Below, one piece after another: positions 11,590-22,260 of a stretch of DNA of 64,000 nt. A program made the translations under genes and the position numbers. This DNA comes from Apostichopus japonicus (Eukaryota > Echinodermata > Holothuroidea > Aspidochirotida > Stichopodidae), in NCBI RefSeq assembly GCF_037975245.1, contig NC_092577.1, positions 30,469,398-30,533,397 of the forward strand, written 5' to 3'. Positions within the stretch are counted from its first letter, which is position 1, and each line of letters opens with the position of its first letter. The notes under the pieces are model-generated. The model saw only the letters and a program-made list of their open reading frames with translations. It searched no databases and was not told the DNA's origin.

Positions 11590-12247
11590 CAAGGGTGGTG
11601 GAAGCACTTTTAATCTGGAGGAGGGGGCACCGACATCAAAAGGCACTTTGCAGAATATGGATTGGACTGATGCAGCCTTATATTTAGTACCCTTTATAAC
11701 TCTTATTGTATTATCTTATTTGTGTATACACATCACTCCATTAACGCCCCCCCCCCCCCCCTAAAGGAAAATATACATACTAGCACTGCGATATCCAATG
11801 CGCAAATTGGGAAACAAGGAACAAGTTTTCTTTTGAGACAAAATGAGGTGAAATCATGCTAGTTGCTAATGCAGGAATCTTCCGAATTAGAGGTTTTTTT
11901 CTTGTTAATATCCTAACAAATTTTTTCCATTCGAAATAGCTTTGAGTTTGACCCACAGAAATTCATTAAAAGTCACGGGCTTAGCCAGGATTTGCAAAGT
12001 TGTCTGCACGACTATCTGAGCGCAGCGCCACCATCGGTTGGCGCGGAGCGTACTAGAAATTTTTTGGTTTTACAAACCCCTCAGATGGCCGGAAACGGCC
12101 CTTCCCGAGTGTTCATTCTGGTTCCCTGGCCTCTTGCTAACTTGAGGCACCTCAATTTTTATGTAGAAAAAAGGCACATTTTTAACCTGAGGAAAAGTGG
12201 GCGGCACGTGCCCCCTGTGCCCCCTGTGCCCGGTTCCGCCGCCCTTG
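11590..12247. mobile_element. non-autonomous hAT-like element, CAAGGG family copy 1 (inner of nest), TSD GTCCAGGT
   Basis: Ends CAAGGGTGGTGGAA and, reversed, CAAGGGCGGCGGAA. Perfect 8-bp duplications GTCCAGGT lie at 11582-11589 and 12248-12255. Same family as 48149-48796, with which it aligns over its whole length (658 against 648 bp). It contains a copy of the GCGGAGCGCCACC core at 12012-12053. It is the youngest layer of the nest. Confidence 0.88.
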
Positions 12248-12428
12248 GTCCAGGTATACAATTGATTAGTTAAAAAAAAAATTGATTGTGCAAAAAGCGT
12301 GGTAGCCCAGATGAACTGCGCTTACGGTGGTGTTACACGGAAATATTCGGGCATCATGATGCTAAATAAAGAAAATCATGGAATTGTCGGGCAAAAATTT
12401 GAAAAGATTCGGGCAAGCTACTGCATAT

Positions 12429-12584
12429 ATTTCCAGAGCACAAGAAATTCGGGCAAAAGTCCTGAAAAATTCGGGCAGCCTAAAAAAAAATTATATATAT
12501 ATATATATATATATTTTATTTTTTCTCCTCTTAGGCTGCCCAAATTTTTCAGGACTTTTGCCCGAATTTCTTGTCCTCTGGAAA
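12429..12584. repeat. long imperfect hairpin with an (AT)n loop
   Basis: Arm 12429-12482 and arm 12531-12584 are inverted copies of about 54 bp (key strings TTCGGGCAAAAGTCCTGAA and its complement), joined by a (TA)n loop of about 22 bp at 12492-12513. It is part of the 11021-12634 element. The motif TGCCCGAAAATTTTTCAG recurs at 37075-37092. Confidence 0.85.
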
Positions 12585-12773
12585 TTTGGGGGGGGGGGCA
12601 GTCTGCCCCCTGCCCCCCGCCTCGTACGCCTATGGCCATGTTACCTTGTTGTTGAGTGATACCGGAGTTTACTCCACAGTGAGAACACTGGGTACACGCA
12701 GGGACGTCGCTAGAGGGGGATGTGGGGTGTCTCACCCCCAAACTTAGTAAAACTGACGATAGTTGGAAAATTT

Positions 12774-12808
12774 GAGTGCGACAGTCGGAATTTCCGACTG
12801 TCGCACTC
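12774..12808. repeat. perfect 35-bp palindrome (17-bp arms)
   Basis: GAGTGCGACAGTCGGAA at 12774-12790 is exactly mirrored at 12792-12808 around a single T. It lies inside the outer hAT element. Confidence 0.9.
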
Positions 12809-13466
12809 TAGTTTATCTAGGCCTATTAATTTATTACTGTGATTGTGCATGACCTAAAAATTGAAAAATTTATCATTAAGGGTGAAACACCTGGAGCTAC
12901 TGTAAAGACCTATTTAGCATAATAATCGATATGACACGAGCCAGTGTAGTGTTGATTGATTTCAGTACCGATGAATGTAACGTGTCTAGTACGACTGGAT
13001 GGTTGTCGTGGCATAAACAGGTGTAAACGTGCTTCACTGAAATGAATCAAGCGGTAAGAATATACAAATTAGTTTTCTACTAATTCTTCTACTAAAGCGC
13101 TCGTATATAATGTACTCCATTTACTTGGGTAGGATTCGACCATTAATATAATGTTCTCTATTTTATATTTGTATAGTTTTAGTATCTTTATTATGTTTAT
13201 TGCACCATGAGTGAGGTATGTAACCAAACCACCATTTTCAGTCATGCACCTCTGTTGAATAATAATCCCCCATTAAGTGATGATATAATTTATAATATGT
13301 TAAGTATTTGACATCAGTGGCGGATCAAGGGGCTGTGTGAGTGTACTTCGACATTGTTGAACCCCACAAAAGTGTATTTATCAGCATAACCATGCGTGTG
13401 TATAGTGACCTTATTATAGGCCTAATTTATAGACCTAACTATGCCTCAGTCAAAATGCACTATTTC

Positions 13467-14537
13467 ACGGGCCACATGCGGCCCGCCAGTGATTTTTTAC
13501 ATCATCACAAAAAACGAACTAGCTGCCTAGAATTTATCTGCACTTATGATGCTGTCAGGTAGGTCTATTATCACCATTAATTATCAATTGGACTGTATTG
13601 ACATTATGTTTTTGTGAATACAGATTAGTACACACACCTATTTCTTGAACGTCCTCGGAAGCAAAGGTTTGAAATCAACAGCAGGTCGTTGGTTAGGTGC
13701 GGCCCTGTCAGTGTTTCGCTTCTAAAATCTGGCCCATTCATTAAAAAAGGTAGCCCATCCCTGCAATAGGCCTATATCTGAGGCCCTGGGGTCATTCCTT
13801 GACCGACTTGGTGCAATATAATGTGCCCATTTCGAAGTAAATTTATTCACAGATTGTTAGTTGTCATGGGTTCGAACAATTGAGGGGTATTCTAACCTAA
13901 AACATATGGCAAAATGGGGCTGGGGTTCCAGTTCGCCGCATCATTTGTCAACTTGCACTGGGTTATAATGTTCATGTCAATTGGAATCACTAATAAAAGA
14001 AATAATCCACCAAAAATGAAGGTCGCATGAACTTTATTGCAGATTTCCTGAGTGACGAATTTGTAATTTTCACCCGAAATCACGCAACTAGATGGCTGCT
14101 ATCCAGCCTGGCAAGAAGCCATCTCCAGCGATCTGGCAGGTATTGAAATCTGAAATTTTCTTGGTACGCTGCGCGCCAACCGATGGTGGCGCTCCGCTTA
14201 GATAGTACTTACGGCCGGAATACTCGAATCGATTACGTCCCCCCCCCCCCCCCACGTTGCAAATCGGATTGACGCCCCTGGTTGCAAGCAGACGATCACT
14301 TACACTTGATTCAGATCTAACAGTCCATGCCCTTAGAAAGCCTCAAAAGAAATGTGGTACCTGTGGCCTGTCTCATGCACCACGGCAGTGTCCGGCATAT
14401 TACGATAAGTGTAGAGCATGTGAAATATTTGTCAAAGAACAAAGGCAAAGGTAGATTAGCAACAGAAACCAAGGACACAAAAATATCGCAAAACAGGGCC
14501 ACGCCAAAACCAAAACGTGAACAGGCAAAAATTCACA
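13467..14537. repeat. duplicated segment, copy 1 (partner 33437-34494)
   Basis: About 1.07 kb aligns almost base for base with 33437-34494, including the right end of the hAT element, the gag zinc-knuckle fragment and a hAT MITE. In this copy the MITE has lost its left end (it begins inside at GGGCCACATGCGGCCC, about 13469) and ends near 13764. The offset to the partner, 19.97 kb, is near the tandem-unit length. Confidence 0.85.
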
Positions 14538-14596
14538 CACTTGATCAAGATGATACTATTGAGAGTGAAGATGAACAATTCACTGATCAGTTCTAG
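14281..14596 (+). pseudogene. Ty3/gypsy-type gag fragment, zinc-knuckle part
   Basis: Continues the gag reading phase from 10243 across the 8-bp target duplication. It contains one knuckle, CGTCGLSHAPRQC (CX2CX3HX4C), followed by CRAC. The frame then breaks near 14430-14450; a lysine-rich and then acidic tail continues in another frame to a stop at 14596. Dead retrotransposon sequence. Confidence 0.7.
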
Positions 14597-14649
14597 CATA
14601 TATCTTGAACATACAGAAGCATACGCAAATGTGTAATATGCCCTCAGCT

Positions 14650-14765
14650 GCCGGGCAAGCATAAGTTTAGTGTGAAGGTAGTTACAGGTGCGAACGGCAA
14701 TACTCTACCCGTGCGTACAATCTGTCAAATGTATCCAAATGACGAATGGAAAACCGGCATTAGGC
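14650..14765 (+). pseudogene. retrotransposon protease-like fragment
   Basis: Downstream of the gag fragment, a short reading frame gives KVVTGANGNTLPVR. This matches the flap of sequence around the retropepsin active site in Ty3-type elements, but the catalytic Asp position is Thr (V-T-G-A). No reverse transcriptase or integrase follows before the next element. About 36 codons are visible. Confidence 0.5.
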
Positions 14766-15314
14766 CATCACCGACACCATTTAGGCATACAATCATACAG
14801 ATGAAGACCCTATAACACGACACATGTGGTCATTGTTTGCAAAAGGATTAAAGTGGCCATGACACGAACATTTCAACGTCCAGTCTTTTGAGGGATCCAT
14901 CTAAGCATGTTCTCTAGAACATATATCAACCATTCTGTCAGTTAAAAACGTGATTTTTCCAGTCGAAAATTGAGAATTAATTTACCCTCTTCGGGGCTTG
15001 AAAAGTTCGTTCGCCCGAAAATTGTCCTAATCTCATGACGTCATGTGACGTCATGTTAGGCACACGATTTGCTCTCGCTGTTTCCACCGAACATGTACAC
15101 GTATGTTTACTACGACAAGTGTACGTACTACACAAACAATCGGTAACAAGTCAGTGCGAGATCAAATCTAAATTTCCCGTGGAATGGCAGATTATAGAAC
15201 CAAATGCGGCAACCGAAGTTCAAAGTGATAGTGGTTCTTCACCAGGCACTGAAATTGGGCTATAATTAGAGTGCACTTTCTCATATTCAAGGCAGAGAGT
15301 GAAGGCGATGATCG
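14766..15314. other. unassigned repeat-derived sequence
   Basis: Probably the decayed continuation of the retrotransposon, but no conserved motif is visible. A TGACGTCATGTGACGTCA stretch (two CRE-like TGACGTCA octamers) lies at 15036-15053. Nothing else is supported. Confidence 0.4.
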
Positions 15315-15322
15315 ATCATGCC

Positions 15323-16821
15323 CAGGGGCGGGATTTGAGTTGTGAAAGTGGGGGGGCAAACCTGCCAGCAAGACTATCTAAGCGGAGCGCCACCATCGGT
15401 TGGCGCGGAGCGTACAAGAAATTTTTGGGCTTTACAAACCCTCCAGATGGCCGGAAACGGCACTTCCCGAGTGCTCTAAGCTGCATGTACCGATCCTTGA
15501 AATATGGATCTCATGTCTGCAATTGTATCTAGATAGTTAATTATCGTTTAAAAATTTTAAGAGGATTGATAGTAGAACATATGGTCAGATGGTGATGTAC
15601 AACTTTTGTTATACGTCACTATCTAAGCGTCGAAATTTTCGATGAAATTTACCCTTAGATCGGTAAAATTAACACCCATATAGGCTTTAAATTGCATTTA
15701 AACAATTAATGAACGTGTGTTAATTTAGGGAGGACGGATAGAAGAACTTATATGGGGATGTACAACTGAAGCTTATACGTCACTATTTAGGCGGTGCACC
15801 ACCATCAGTTGGCGCGGTGCGTCGAAATTTAAGCAAAAAGGGAAATCCTATTTCAGCAAAAATGACACCTCTGGTAACAATAAATCGCATCTAGACAGTT
15901 CTTTCCCCCTAAAATTATTAGTATATTGTGCATTGGACCGATCAAGAATATGTTCAGCACCCACTTCGAAATTCTCCCCGCGGTCCCCACTTCTTGGAGC
16001 ACTTGGCAAATATTGGGGGCTGAACATACCTAACCCCCCCCCCACTCTTTTCATGGGGGATAAGCCCCTCAAGTCCACCGGTTCCGTCGCCACTGAAGTC
16101 GAGGCGGGGTGACCTTTTGGATTTTACAATGCGACTAGGTGCAACATGGAGCAATATCGGTTACGAGTCATTTCATAGTACTGGCTGAGATTTTAAAAAT
16201 GAAATTATTACCTGGCAGTAAACAATGGACTTAATGTGTTACTGTGTTAGTGCCAATTTGTAATTCACATTATTCGATTTTCATGCATCATTCCAGGATT
16301 TCGAGCAGTAAAGATACTACATCGGCATTGCCATTGCATATTGTTGAATAACACGGGGGGGGGGGGTGTCATGTGTCAGTGTATTGAATTTAATTATTGA
16401 TATACCCAATATGCAAATCTGGCTTTCGTAAATCGTTTCTCTGGATTAAGTTATTCAACGCATTCAGTAGAGCAGCAACGTTGAAAATCAATTCCTGAAG
16501 CTAGAACTGTAGCACATGCCGCGGATTCATCACATGCAGAATTGAATCGCTAGTGTGTTAGCTCCAGGATTCGTAACCTGTGCTGCGAACCATGTGCTAG
16601 CTCCAGCTCCAGTTATTCTGCATGCTACATGTTACGATGTTAAAAACAAATTCGACTTAGATTCGAAACAAATAGGCCTATTTGATAGAGCTGTTGTGGC
16701 GGAATAACTTCGATTAGGGTTGTGCACATTTGTCTGCAAAAACGACAAAAAAGTGAACTAAGGTCTGGGAAAAAGTGGGGGGGCAAATGCCCCCTCTTGC
16801 CCCCCCGTAATCCCGCCCATG
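15323..16821. mobile_element. non-autonomous hAT-like element, 1499 bp, TSD ATCATGCC
   Basis: Ends CAGGGGCGGGATT and, reversed, CATGGGCGGGATT. Perfect 8-bp duplications ATCATGCC lie at 15315-15322 and 16822-16829. Subterminal GGGGGGGCAAA blocks occur at both ends. The interior carries the GCGGAGCGCCACC core at 15373-15415 and decayed copies near 15618 and 15780-15824, so it is partly internally repeated. No transposase ORF. Confidence 0.88.
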
Positions 16822-16829
16822 ATCATGCC

Positions 16830-17431
16830 CATATTGAACCGAACATTGCATTGAGTGAGGACCTGAGGTGTTACTGTTAGGCATAGAACCGTATCAGTTC
16901 GAGCCTGTTAAACGGGCCGAAATTGAAGCTTCACAACATATCGAAGAAGGAAACCGTTCGGAACTATTGCAAGGAACATACAACGTGGTAAGAATAATGT
17001 AACGAAGAAAAATATTTAAAAACTACCACTCCATTCTTAGATGTGTCGTTGGAATTCGCGGAACTGCCTAAATAGTATTGTGCATTGTGTTACGGGGACT
17101 TACAACCAGGCCAGATCGACAACGCAGAAACCGCGGAAATCGATCAACCGATTCGGTAATCGAGATACAGGGTTAAATATCAACGGTTTCTGCGCTTTCC
17201 ACGTCATCGACCTTGCTATATAGCAAGGTCGAAAGCGCGGAAACGAGAGGAATTTGTCAAGGGAGGGTGACGAAAGTCTTTTGGTCGTATTTCAGCCTAT
17301 ATGCGCCAGGAAGGGGTGCGGATTTAAAGCTATTTCACTAAATGTAGTTCGAAACCGCGGAAATCTTAAATGGATGAGTTAGATTCTTTGGTTAGTAACG
17401 AATGAATATTCTACTGACATCCACTTCCCAG
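16830..17431. other. repeat-like stretch with CGCGGAAA motifs and a palindrome
   Basis: GAAANCGCGGAAA recurs at 17127-17140, 17231-17243 and 17351-17364 (and at 34550-34563). Between the first two lies a perfect 26-bp palindrome, 17207-17232 (TCGACCTTGCTAT and its mirror), flanked by GCGCTTTC/GAAAGCGC. No gene is recognised. This stretch stands where PABPC exons 1-6 would be expected in unit A. Confidence 0.55.
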
Positions 17432-17511
17432 GTCATGAAGAATGACAAAGAGGTGTCCCGTGGATTTGGCTTTGTCTGCTTCCCCTCAGAAGTAGAGGCC
17501 ACCAACATCTG
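17432..17511 (+). pseudogene. PABPC exon 7 fragment (RRM4, RNP1 half)
   Basis: Begins at a proper acceptor (CTTCCCAG) and reads [17 protein letters not shown], the RRM4 RNP1, then departs from the paralogues after EVEAT. The following bases match intron 7 of unit B (about 45857 onward), so a deletion removed the rest of the exon, its donor and the start of the intron. Confidence 0.85.
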
Positions 17512-18041
17512 CTTAGCTTTGATCAACATTACGCTCCACCCCCCCCCCCTTTGCCCACAAAGAAAATATGGTCTATGGCCCGACCCACATATTCTTAATC
17601 CAGACCTGCTTGTCTCGTTCAACTACTGCAGACGTTTTGATGGCTCTATCACTGAAACATTCAGAAGGCTGTCAAATCCATAAAGTTCCACAACATCCAT
17701 GGATAGTTCCTGTGAAAGAAGACCAGTCAGTGTTCTGTTCATAAAAGATCAGAGATATTATTGAAATCGAATATCTAATAAAGTGCTGCTTTAAAAAAAA
17801 ATTGTGCTAGTGATGAGCAACAGGTTGTGAAAATCTTTTTGACCATATTTTAATAATATTGTTCTTACTAGCAAGGAGAATCGGAATTGTTGTGTAGACG
17901 TGTCCTAAGTATTTTGTCCTTACAATTTTTGTAGAGTCTTTGAAAGAATTTTACTTTCCTGTATTGTCAATGGTCTGTTTTGGTAGTTAAACTAATAGAC
18001 CTTATGCTAGTCTTTTGAGGGAAGATTTTAACTATTAGCTC

Positions 18042-18365
18042 TAATAATAATAATAATAATATTGTAGATTTATAAAGCGCAGACATATCCACCGATAACT
18101 TCGGTGGTCAAGGTGCATCACAATATTACCCTGGTCAACGCTAACCTGTCAAACATATAGAGACAATCCCTCCACATGGCAGCAGCTAAACAGCGCCCAG
18201 TTGAGTTTATCTCACAGGTACCCATTTATACACCTGGGTGAAGAGAGGCAATGGAGATAAAGTGCCGTGCCCAAGAACACGACGCAATGATCTGGTCAAG
18301 CCTCGAACCTGCAATCCTTATATCACAAGTCCACTGCCTTAACCACTTGACCACAACGCTCTCCG
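18042..18365 (-). mobile_element. tRNA-derived SINE (minus strand)
   Basis: On the minus strand it starts with a tRNA-like head: TGGTCAAGTGGTTAAGGC (A-box region), then GGTTCGAGGCT (B box). A body follows with CACCCAGGTGTATAAATGGG, ending in an (ATT)n tail, which appears on the + strand as AATAATAAT at 18043-18060. The paralogous intron in unit B (about 46391) lacks it, giving an empty site; flanking GCTCT is repeated on both sides. Confidence 0.8.
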
Positions 18366-18587
18366 TCTATCAAAAGATGCACAAGCAAGGTTACTTTGGA
18401 GCATGGTTAGACCGTGTTCTGTTACTTTATTGTAAATGATCCCAGAGATTACAATGGTGCATACACTCTTTCTGAATTTGGGAGTCCTTGTTGATATATG
18501 ATCTATATTCCATGAAAGGCTTATTTTTGACATACAATTCTTATGTAGCCTATGACCTTTGCCTCTGCTGTCCTTTCCATTATCCAG

Positions 18588-18633
18588 GGTTCAACTACTA
18601 CCAGACAGTGCCGGATGTCGGGCAGAGTTCAAG
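18588..18633 (+). pseudogene. PABPC exon 8 stump (linker), 46 nt
   Basis: The 253-nt linker exon of unit B (46628-46880) is cut to 46 nt by deletions before GGTTCAACTACTACC and between ACAGTGCC and GGGCAGAGTTC. Acceptor, donor and the 0-to-1 phase are kept, but the first part is read in a shifted frame. Confidence 0.75.
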
Positions 18634-18689
18634 GTAAAACATCTGTTAGGTGTGTGTGTGCGTGCGTGCGTGCGTTTGTGACGTCCAGC

Positions 18690-19265
18690 TTGACAACACT
18701 ATATCTCAAGATGGGAAGGTCAGACCAATTTCATATTTGGTGTGTAAAAGTACCACATTGAGTACAAGAAGCCTACTGTTTTTGGTGGGGGTCAAAGGTC
18801 ATTTGTGGTCACCAGGGGTCAAATTGTGAAAACTTTGTAAACATGATATCTCAAGATGGGGGCATTTGCAGATTTCATTTCAGTGTGTAGAAGTACCACA
18901 TTGAGTTAAAAAAATCTATTGCTTTTGGTGGAGGTCAAAGGTCATTTGGGGTCACCAGGGGTCAAATTGTGAAATCTTCGTAAGCACGATATCTCAAGAA
19001 GGGAATTATGGACAAACCTAGCTCATATTTGGTGTGTAGGACTACCACATTTTGTAAAAGAAGCCTATTGTTTTGGGAGAGAAAAGGTCATTTGGGGTCT
19101 CCAGGGGTCAAATTATGAACACTTTTAATCACGATATCTCAATACTGGAAGCTTGGGCCGACCGCTAATTTAGTGTGTAGAAGTTAAAGAAGCCTATTGT
19201 TTTTGGTGGAGATCTAAGGTCATTTGTGTTTATCAGAGGTCAAATCGTGAAACCCTTGTAAACAT
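18690..19265. repeat. 145-bp satellite block 1 (GGTCAAAGGTCA-bearing)
   Basis: Four tandem units with ATATCTCAA at about 18701, 18846, 18989 and 19134 (period 143-145). Each contains ACCACATTGAGTACAAGAAGCC, then GGTCAAAGGTCATTTGGGGTCA, then CAGGGGTCAAATTGTGAAA. A perfect AGGTCAAAGGTCA lies at 18932-18944. Further blocks lie at 19830-20205, 21710-22260 and 23870-24830. Confidence 0.9.
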
Positions 19266-19363
19266 GTACACCCTCACTATACATTACTTAAGATTCATGA
19301 AGAAAACTGCTCATATTACATCACTGAACCACAATGTATTTTTGCATTCTGGTAATAGGACAG

Positions 19364-19579
19364 CTGGTTGTCCATGTCCCTGGTCATGCACCATTGACAG
19401 CTCAGATGTTGGCCCAGGCCCAACCACATGAGCAGAAGCACATGTTGGGGGAGCGTCTTTTCTCCATCATCCAGCAGTCTCACGGAGATGTTGCTGGTAA
19501 GATCACCGGTATGCTCTTGGAGATGGACAACGCTGAGCTGCTCCATATGTTGGAGACGGACGAATCCCTCAAAGCAAAG
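19364..19579 (+). pseudogene. PABPC MLLE (PABC) domain exon, copy 1
   Basis: 72 codons with the peptide-binding signature [19 protein letters not shown], donor GTGAAC at 19580. Compared with copy 2 (23428) there is a 16-nt deletion near the 5' end. The ancestral acceptor (TAATAG, 19358) would give a frameshift and early stop. A new AG five bases later (GACAG, exon from 19364) restores phase 0. The MLLE domain binds PAM2 motifs of PAIP, eRF3 and TOB-type partners. Its gene is broken upstream. Confidence 0.8.
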
Positions 19580-20146
19580 GTGAACTCTTTAAGTTTTACA
19601 TTTGTTTTGGTTGGAGCAGATGTTTACATGTAACCTGAACATTCTTTGTCCTCATTGTCATGATTCCAATCACAATTTAGTGTCTTTGAATTTGAAGAAT
19701 GAAATGCTGTAGTTATTTTATGGCTTTTGGTTTCGATGATAATCGTAACCTTTGCATTCATGATGGATTTTTTATGTGTGTGGGTGTCTGGGTATGTGCG
19801 TTTGTGACACCCAGCTGTAAACACGATATGTGAAGAAGGGAAGGTCGAACCAATTTCATATTTGGTTGGTAGAAGTACTAAAAACGAATGCAGGGATCAA
19901 AGACAATTTATGTTATATATATATCAGTAACCTAAAAACTCTCTAATATTGGATTTTTAAGTTAACCGCTTCCTGTTTGACTGAATACGTTCACTTTGAA
20001 ATTGGCTACTAAGGCCTCACCACAATACACAATAAGTGGCCTTTGATTACGTTAGCACGATATATTATTATTGGAAGCTTGGGTAGATCTCATACTAGGT
20101 ATGAAGGTGTATAACAATAAGTACAAGAATCGTATTTTTTTTGTGG

Positions 20147-20159
20147 AGGTCAAAGGTCA
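20147..20159 (+). promoter_or_regulatory. perfect DR1 (AGGTCAAAGGTCA) in satellite
   Basis: Matches the consensus DR1 half-site pair bound by HNF4/RXR-type nuclear receptors. Other perfect copies are at 18932-18944 and 24404-24416, with one-base variants at 18788 and 21971. Whether any is occupied is unknown. Confidence 0.4.
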
Positions 20160-20210
20160 GTTGGGTCATCAGGGATCAAATTGTGAAAGCATTGAATAAA
20201 GTTTCAAATC

Positions 20211-21720
20211 AAATGTGATAAAATTGTGGGAAAAGCGTTATCTTAAAGCTCTTGGTCGTATTACAATTGTTAGGTCTCTCATGTTACCATGTTTCAACTA
20301 TTATATTATGTCACTTCCGCTGCCTGACTTGGAGTATAGAAATAGGGTAAATTCTTTATTTTTCCGTTTCGTATGGAAAAATAAACCAGACCGTATAAGC
20401 CGTAAACAATTAAGCTCAGTTATGCAGATGGAGGGTTGAATATGATAGATTTTTCTAAACACTGTGAGGCACTCAAAATAAGCACTTTTGGTCGTCTTCT
20501 GAAGAGTGATCATTTCAGCTTCAGCTCTTGTTATTTACGTAAATATAATATTTGCACCGACATGTTTTTTACCAATGGGGATTTCTATATAAAATTAGCT
20601 AGTTTGAGATCTGCTAACCCCTTTTGGAGAAATCTCTTCGAAATAACATATATATTTATTCGAGATGAGCTATCTACCATTAAGGATGATGCGACCATAT
20701 TAACTTTGCCTCTCTGGAATAATGGGCTGATTGAAATTGGTAACAGTCCAGTGTATTACAAGCGCTGGTATGACAAAGGTATCCGTTTTGTTTGCGATTT
20801 TGTCACAATTGATGGCAGGTTTTATAGTTTTGACAATTTCATCCAAAAATATCTTGTTTCCACGAATTTTGTAGAATATTATGGTATTATTAACTCCATT
20901 AAAACTTTTTGGAATGGACCTGCTCTGGATGGGAATATGGATATTGCTTTTCCAAACAATTGCTACTTTAACAAAATGCTTTACAATGGTATGTTCCGTT
21001 CGAAAGATATTTACAACAAGTGACTACAGGAATCGAAGTTGATTCAGAAATCCTATACGAAATGGTGTGGTACCCTCGATATTACTGAGGAAGATTGGTC
21101 TTTTTATTGTTCAGTGCCATTCAAGTGTTCTGGTGATGTTAATTTGAGGTGGTTTCAGTATAGGTTGCTTCAGAGGATTATCCCGTCCAATAAGTATTTG
21201 CATTTAATAAAAGCAATTACTCATGACACTTGTACTTTTTGTCATAGGTATGTTGAGACAATTGAACATTTTTCTATTATTGCCCACTCTCAGTTAGGCT
21301 TTGGAATCATCTCCAAACTTTGTTAAACAATATAGATATTGGTATAGTACTAGACATTAAGACAGTGTTGTTTGGTGCGGACATTGCCAGAGAGCTGAAT
21401 TTAATTAAAATTTTAGTTAAGAAATTCATTTTCAACTGCAAAGTACGGAAAGAAATTCCACTGCAGAATAAGTTACTATTGATTCGGAGGGACTATTTTC
21501 TATTACAAAAAAACATTTTGTTGCGTAATATGAAAAGCAGTGTTTGGAGGAAATATTGGTACCCTTGGTATAATTTTTTACAACTTCAGAATGTATTAAA
21601 ATAAATACTTTTTAGTTTCATCTAGGAATTTTCACTAAGACACCACTAGAGTGGTATATTATGTTAAGTTATAGTTGCAGGATAAAAAAATATAAAAAAA
21701 AGAGAGAAAAAAAAATTTGT
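20211..21720 (+). mobile_element. LINE (L1/Tx1-like) 3' end, decayed ORF2 C-terminus
   Basis: Consecutive frames give the thumb/C-terminal part of a non-LTR reverse transcriptase: LGRITIVRSLMLPCFNYYI, then FFRFVWKNKPDRI, then a GGxxMxD-like turn, then DVNLRWFQYRLLQRIIPSNKYL and CTFCH with VETIEHF. Frames break at 20436, 21023 and 21326, and the ORF ends at 21604. An A-rich tail follows at 21687-21718. It lies within the 145-bp satellite; AAATTGTGAAA-like sequence occurs on both sides, as expected of a target duplication. The catalytic palm (YADD) and endonuclease are missing. Confidence 0.8.
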
Positions 21721-22260
21721 GAAAAATTTGTAAACACTATATCTCAAAATGGGAAGCTTGGGCACCCTCATATTTAGTGTGTAGAAGTAGCACATTGAGT
21801 ACAAGAAGCCTATTGTTTTTGGTGGAGGTCAATTGTCATTTGGGGTCATCAGAGGTTAAAATGTGCAAACATTGTTAACATGATATCTCAATATAGGAAG
21901 CTTGGGCAGATCTCATACTAAGTATGAAGGTGTAAAACATCGAGTAAAAGAATTCTACTGAATTTGCTGGAGGTCAAAGGTCTTTTGAAGCCAACAAACG
22001 CCAAACATTTACCTCACTTCCCTCCTAACTGTCTCTCTACACTAATGTACCTACCGAAACATAATATCGCCAGGGGAGCATATTTGGTATATAATTGTAC
22101 CACATTGCATACAAGAAGCCTAACTTTGTGGGCAAAGGTCAATGGCCATTTGAGTTCACATGGGGTTAAATTGGGAAAACCATGTATTACACGATTTCAA
22201 CAGGGACAGATGTCATGTTTAGTATGTTGATGTATCACATTTAGTACAAGAAGGCTGTTG
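21721..22260. repeat. 145-bp satellite block 3
   Basis: Continues the array interrupted by the LINE: ATATCTCAA units near 21740 and 21886 with GGAGGTCAAAGGTC at 21969-21982. It decays towards 22260. Confidence 0.8.

Larger units (their letters stand above)
11021..12634. mobile_element. non-autonomous hAT-like element (middle of nest), TSD GCCATGTT
   Basis: Terminal inverted repeats share the 12 bp CATAGGCGTACG. Perfect 8-bp target duplications GCCATGTT lie at 11013-11020 and 12635-12642. It has no transposase. It lies inside the 10244-14280 element and is itself interrupted at 11590-12247. Subterminal poly-G/poly-C blocks sit at both ends. Confidence 0.85.
10244..14280 (+). mobile_element. 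hAT-type DNA transposon (outer of a nest), 4037 bp, TSD GTTGCAAG
   Basis: Ends are CATGGGCGTCAATCC on the left and, reversed, CAGGGGCGTCAATCC on the right (14 of 15 identical). Both are followed inward by C/G homopolymers. Perfect 8-bp target duplications GTTGCAAG lie at 10236-10243 and 14281-14288. The 8-bp duplication and CA(G)GGG ends are hAT hallmarks. Only the C-terminal part of the transposase remains (10432-10850). The interior also holds the younger elements at 11021-12634 and 11590-12247. The target was a gag reading frame. Confidence 0.85.

Noticed and set aside
12701..12740. Left end of another element (CAGGGACGTCGCTAG)
   Set aside because: No matching right end or target duplication found before 14280.
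15960..16105. Right end of another hAT-like element (ends CCGGTTCCGTCGCCACTG)
   Set aside because: No partner end located within the 15323-16821 element.
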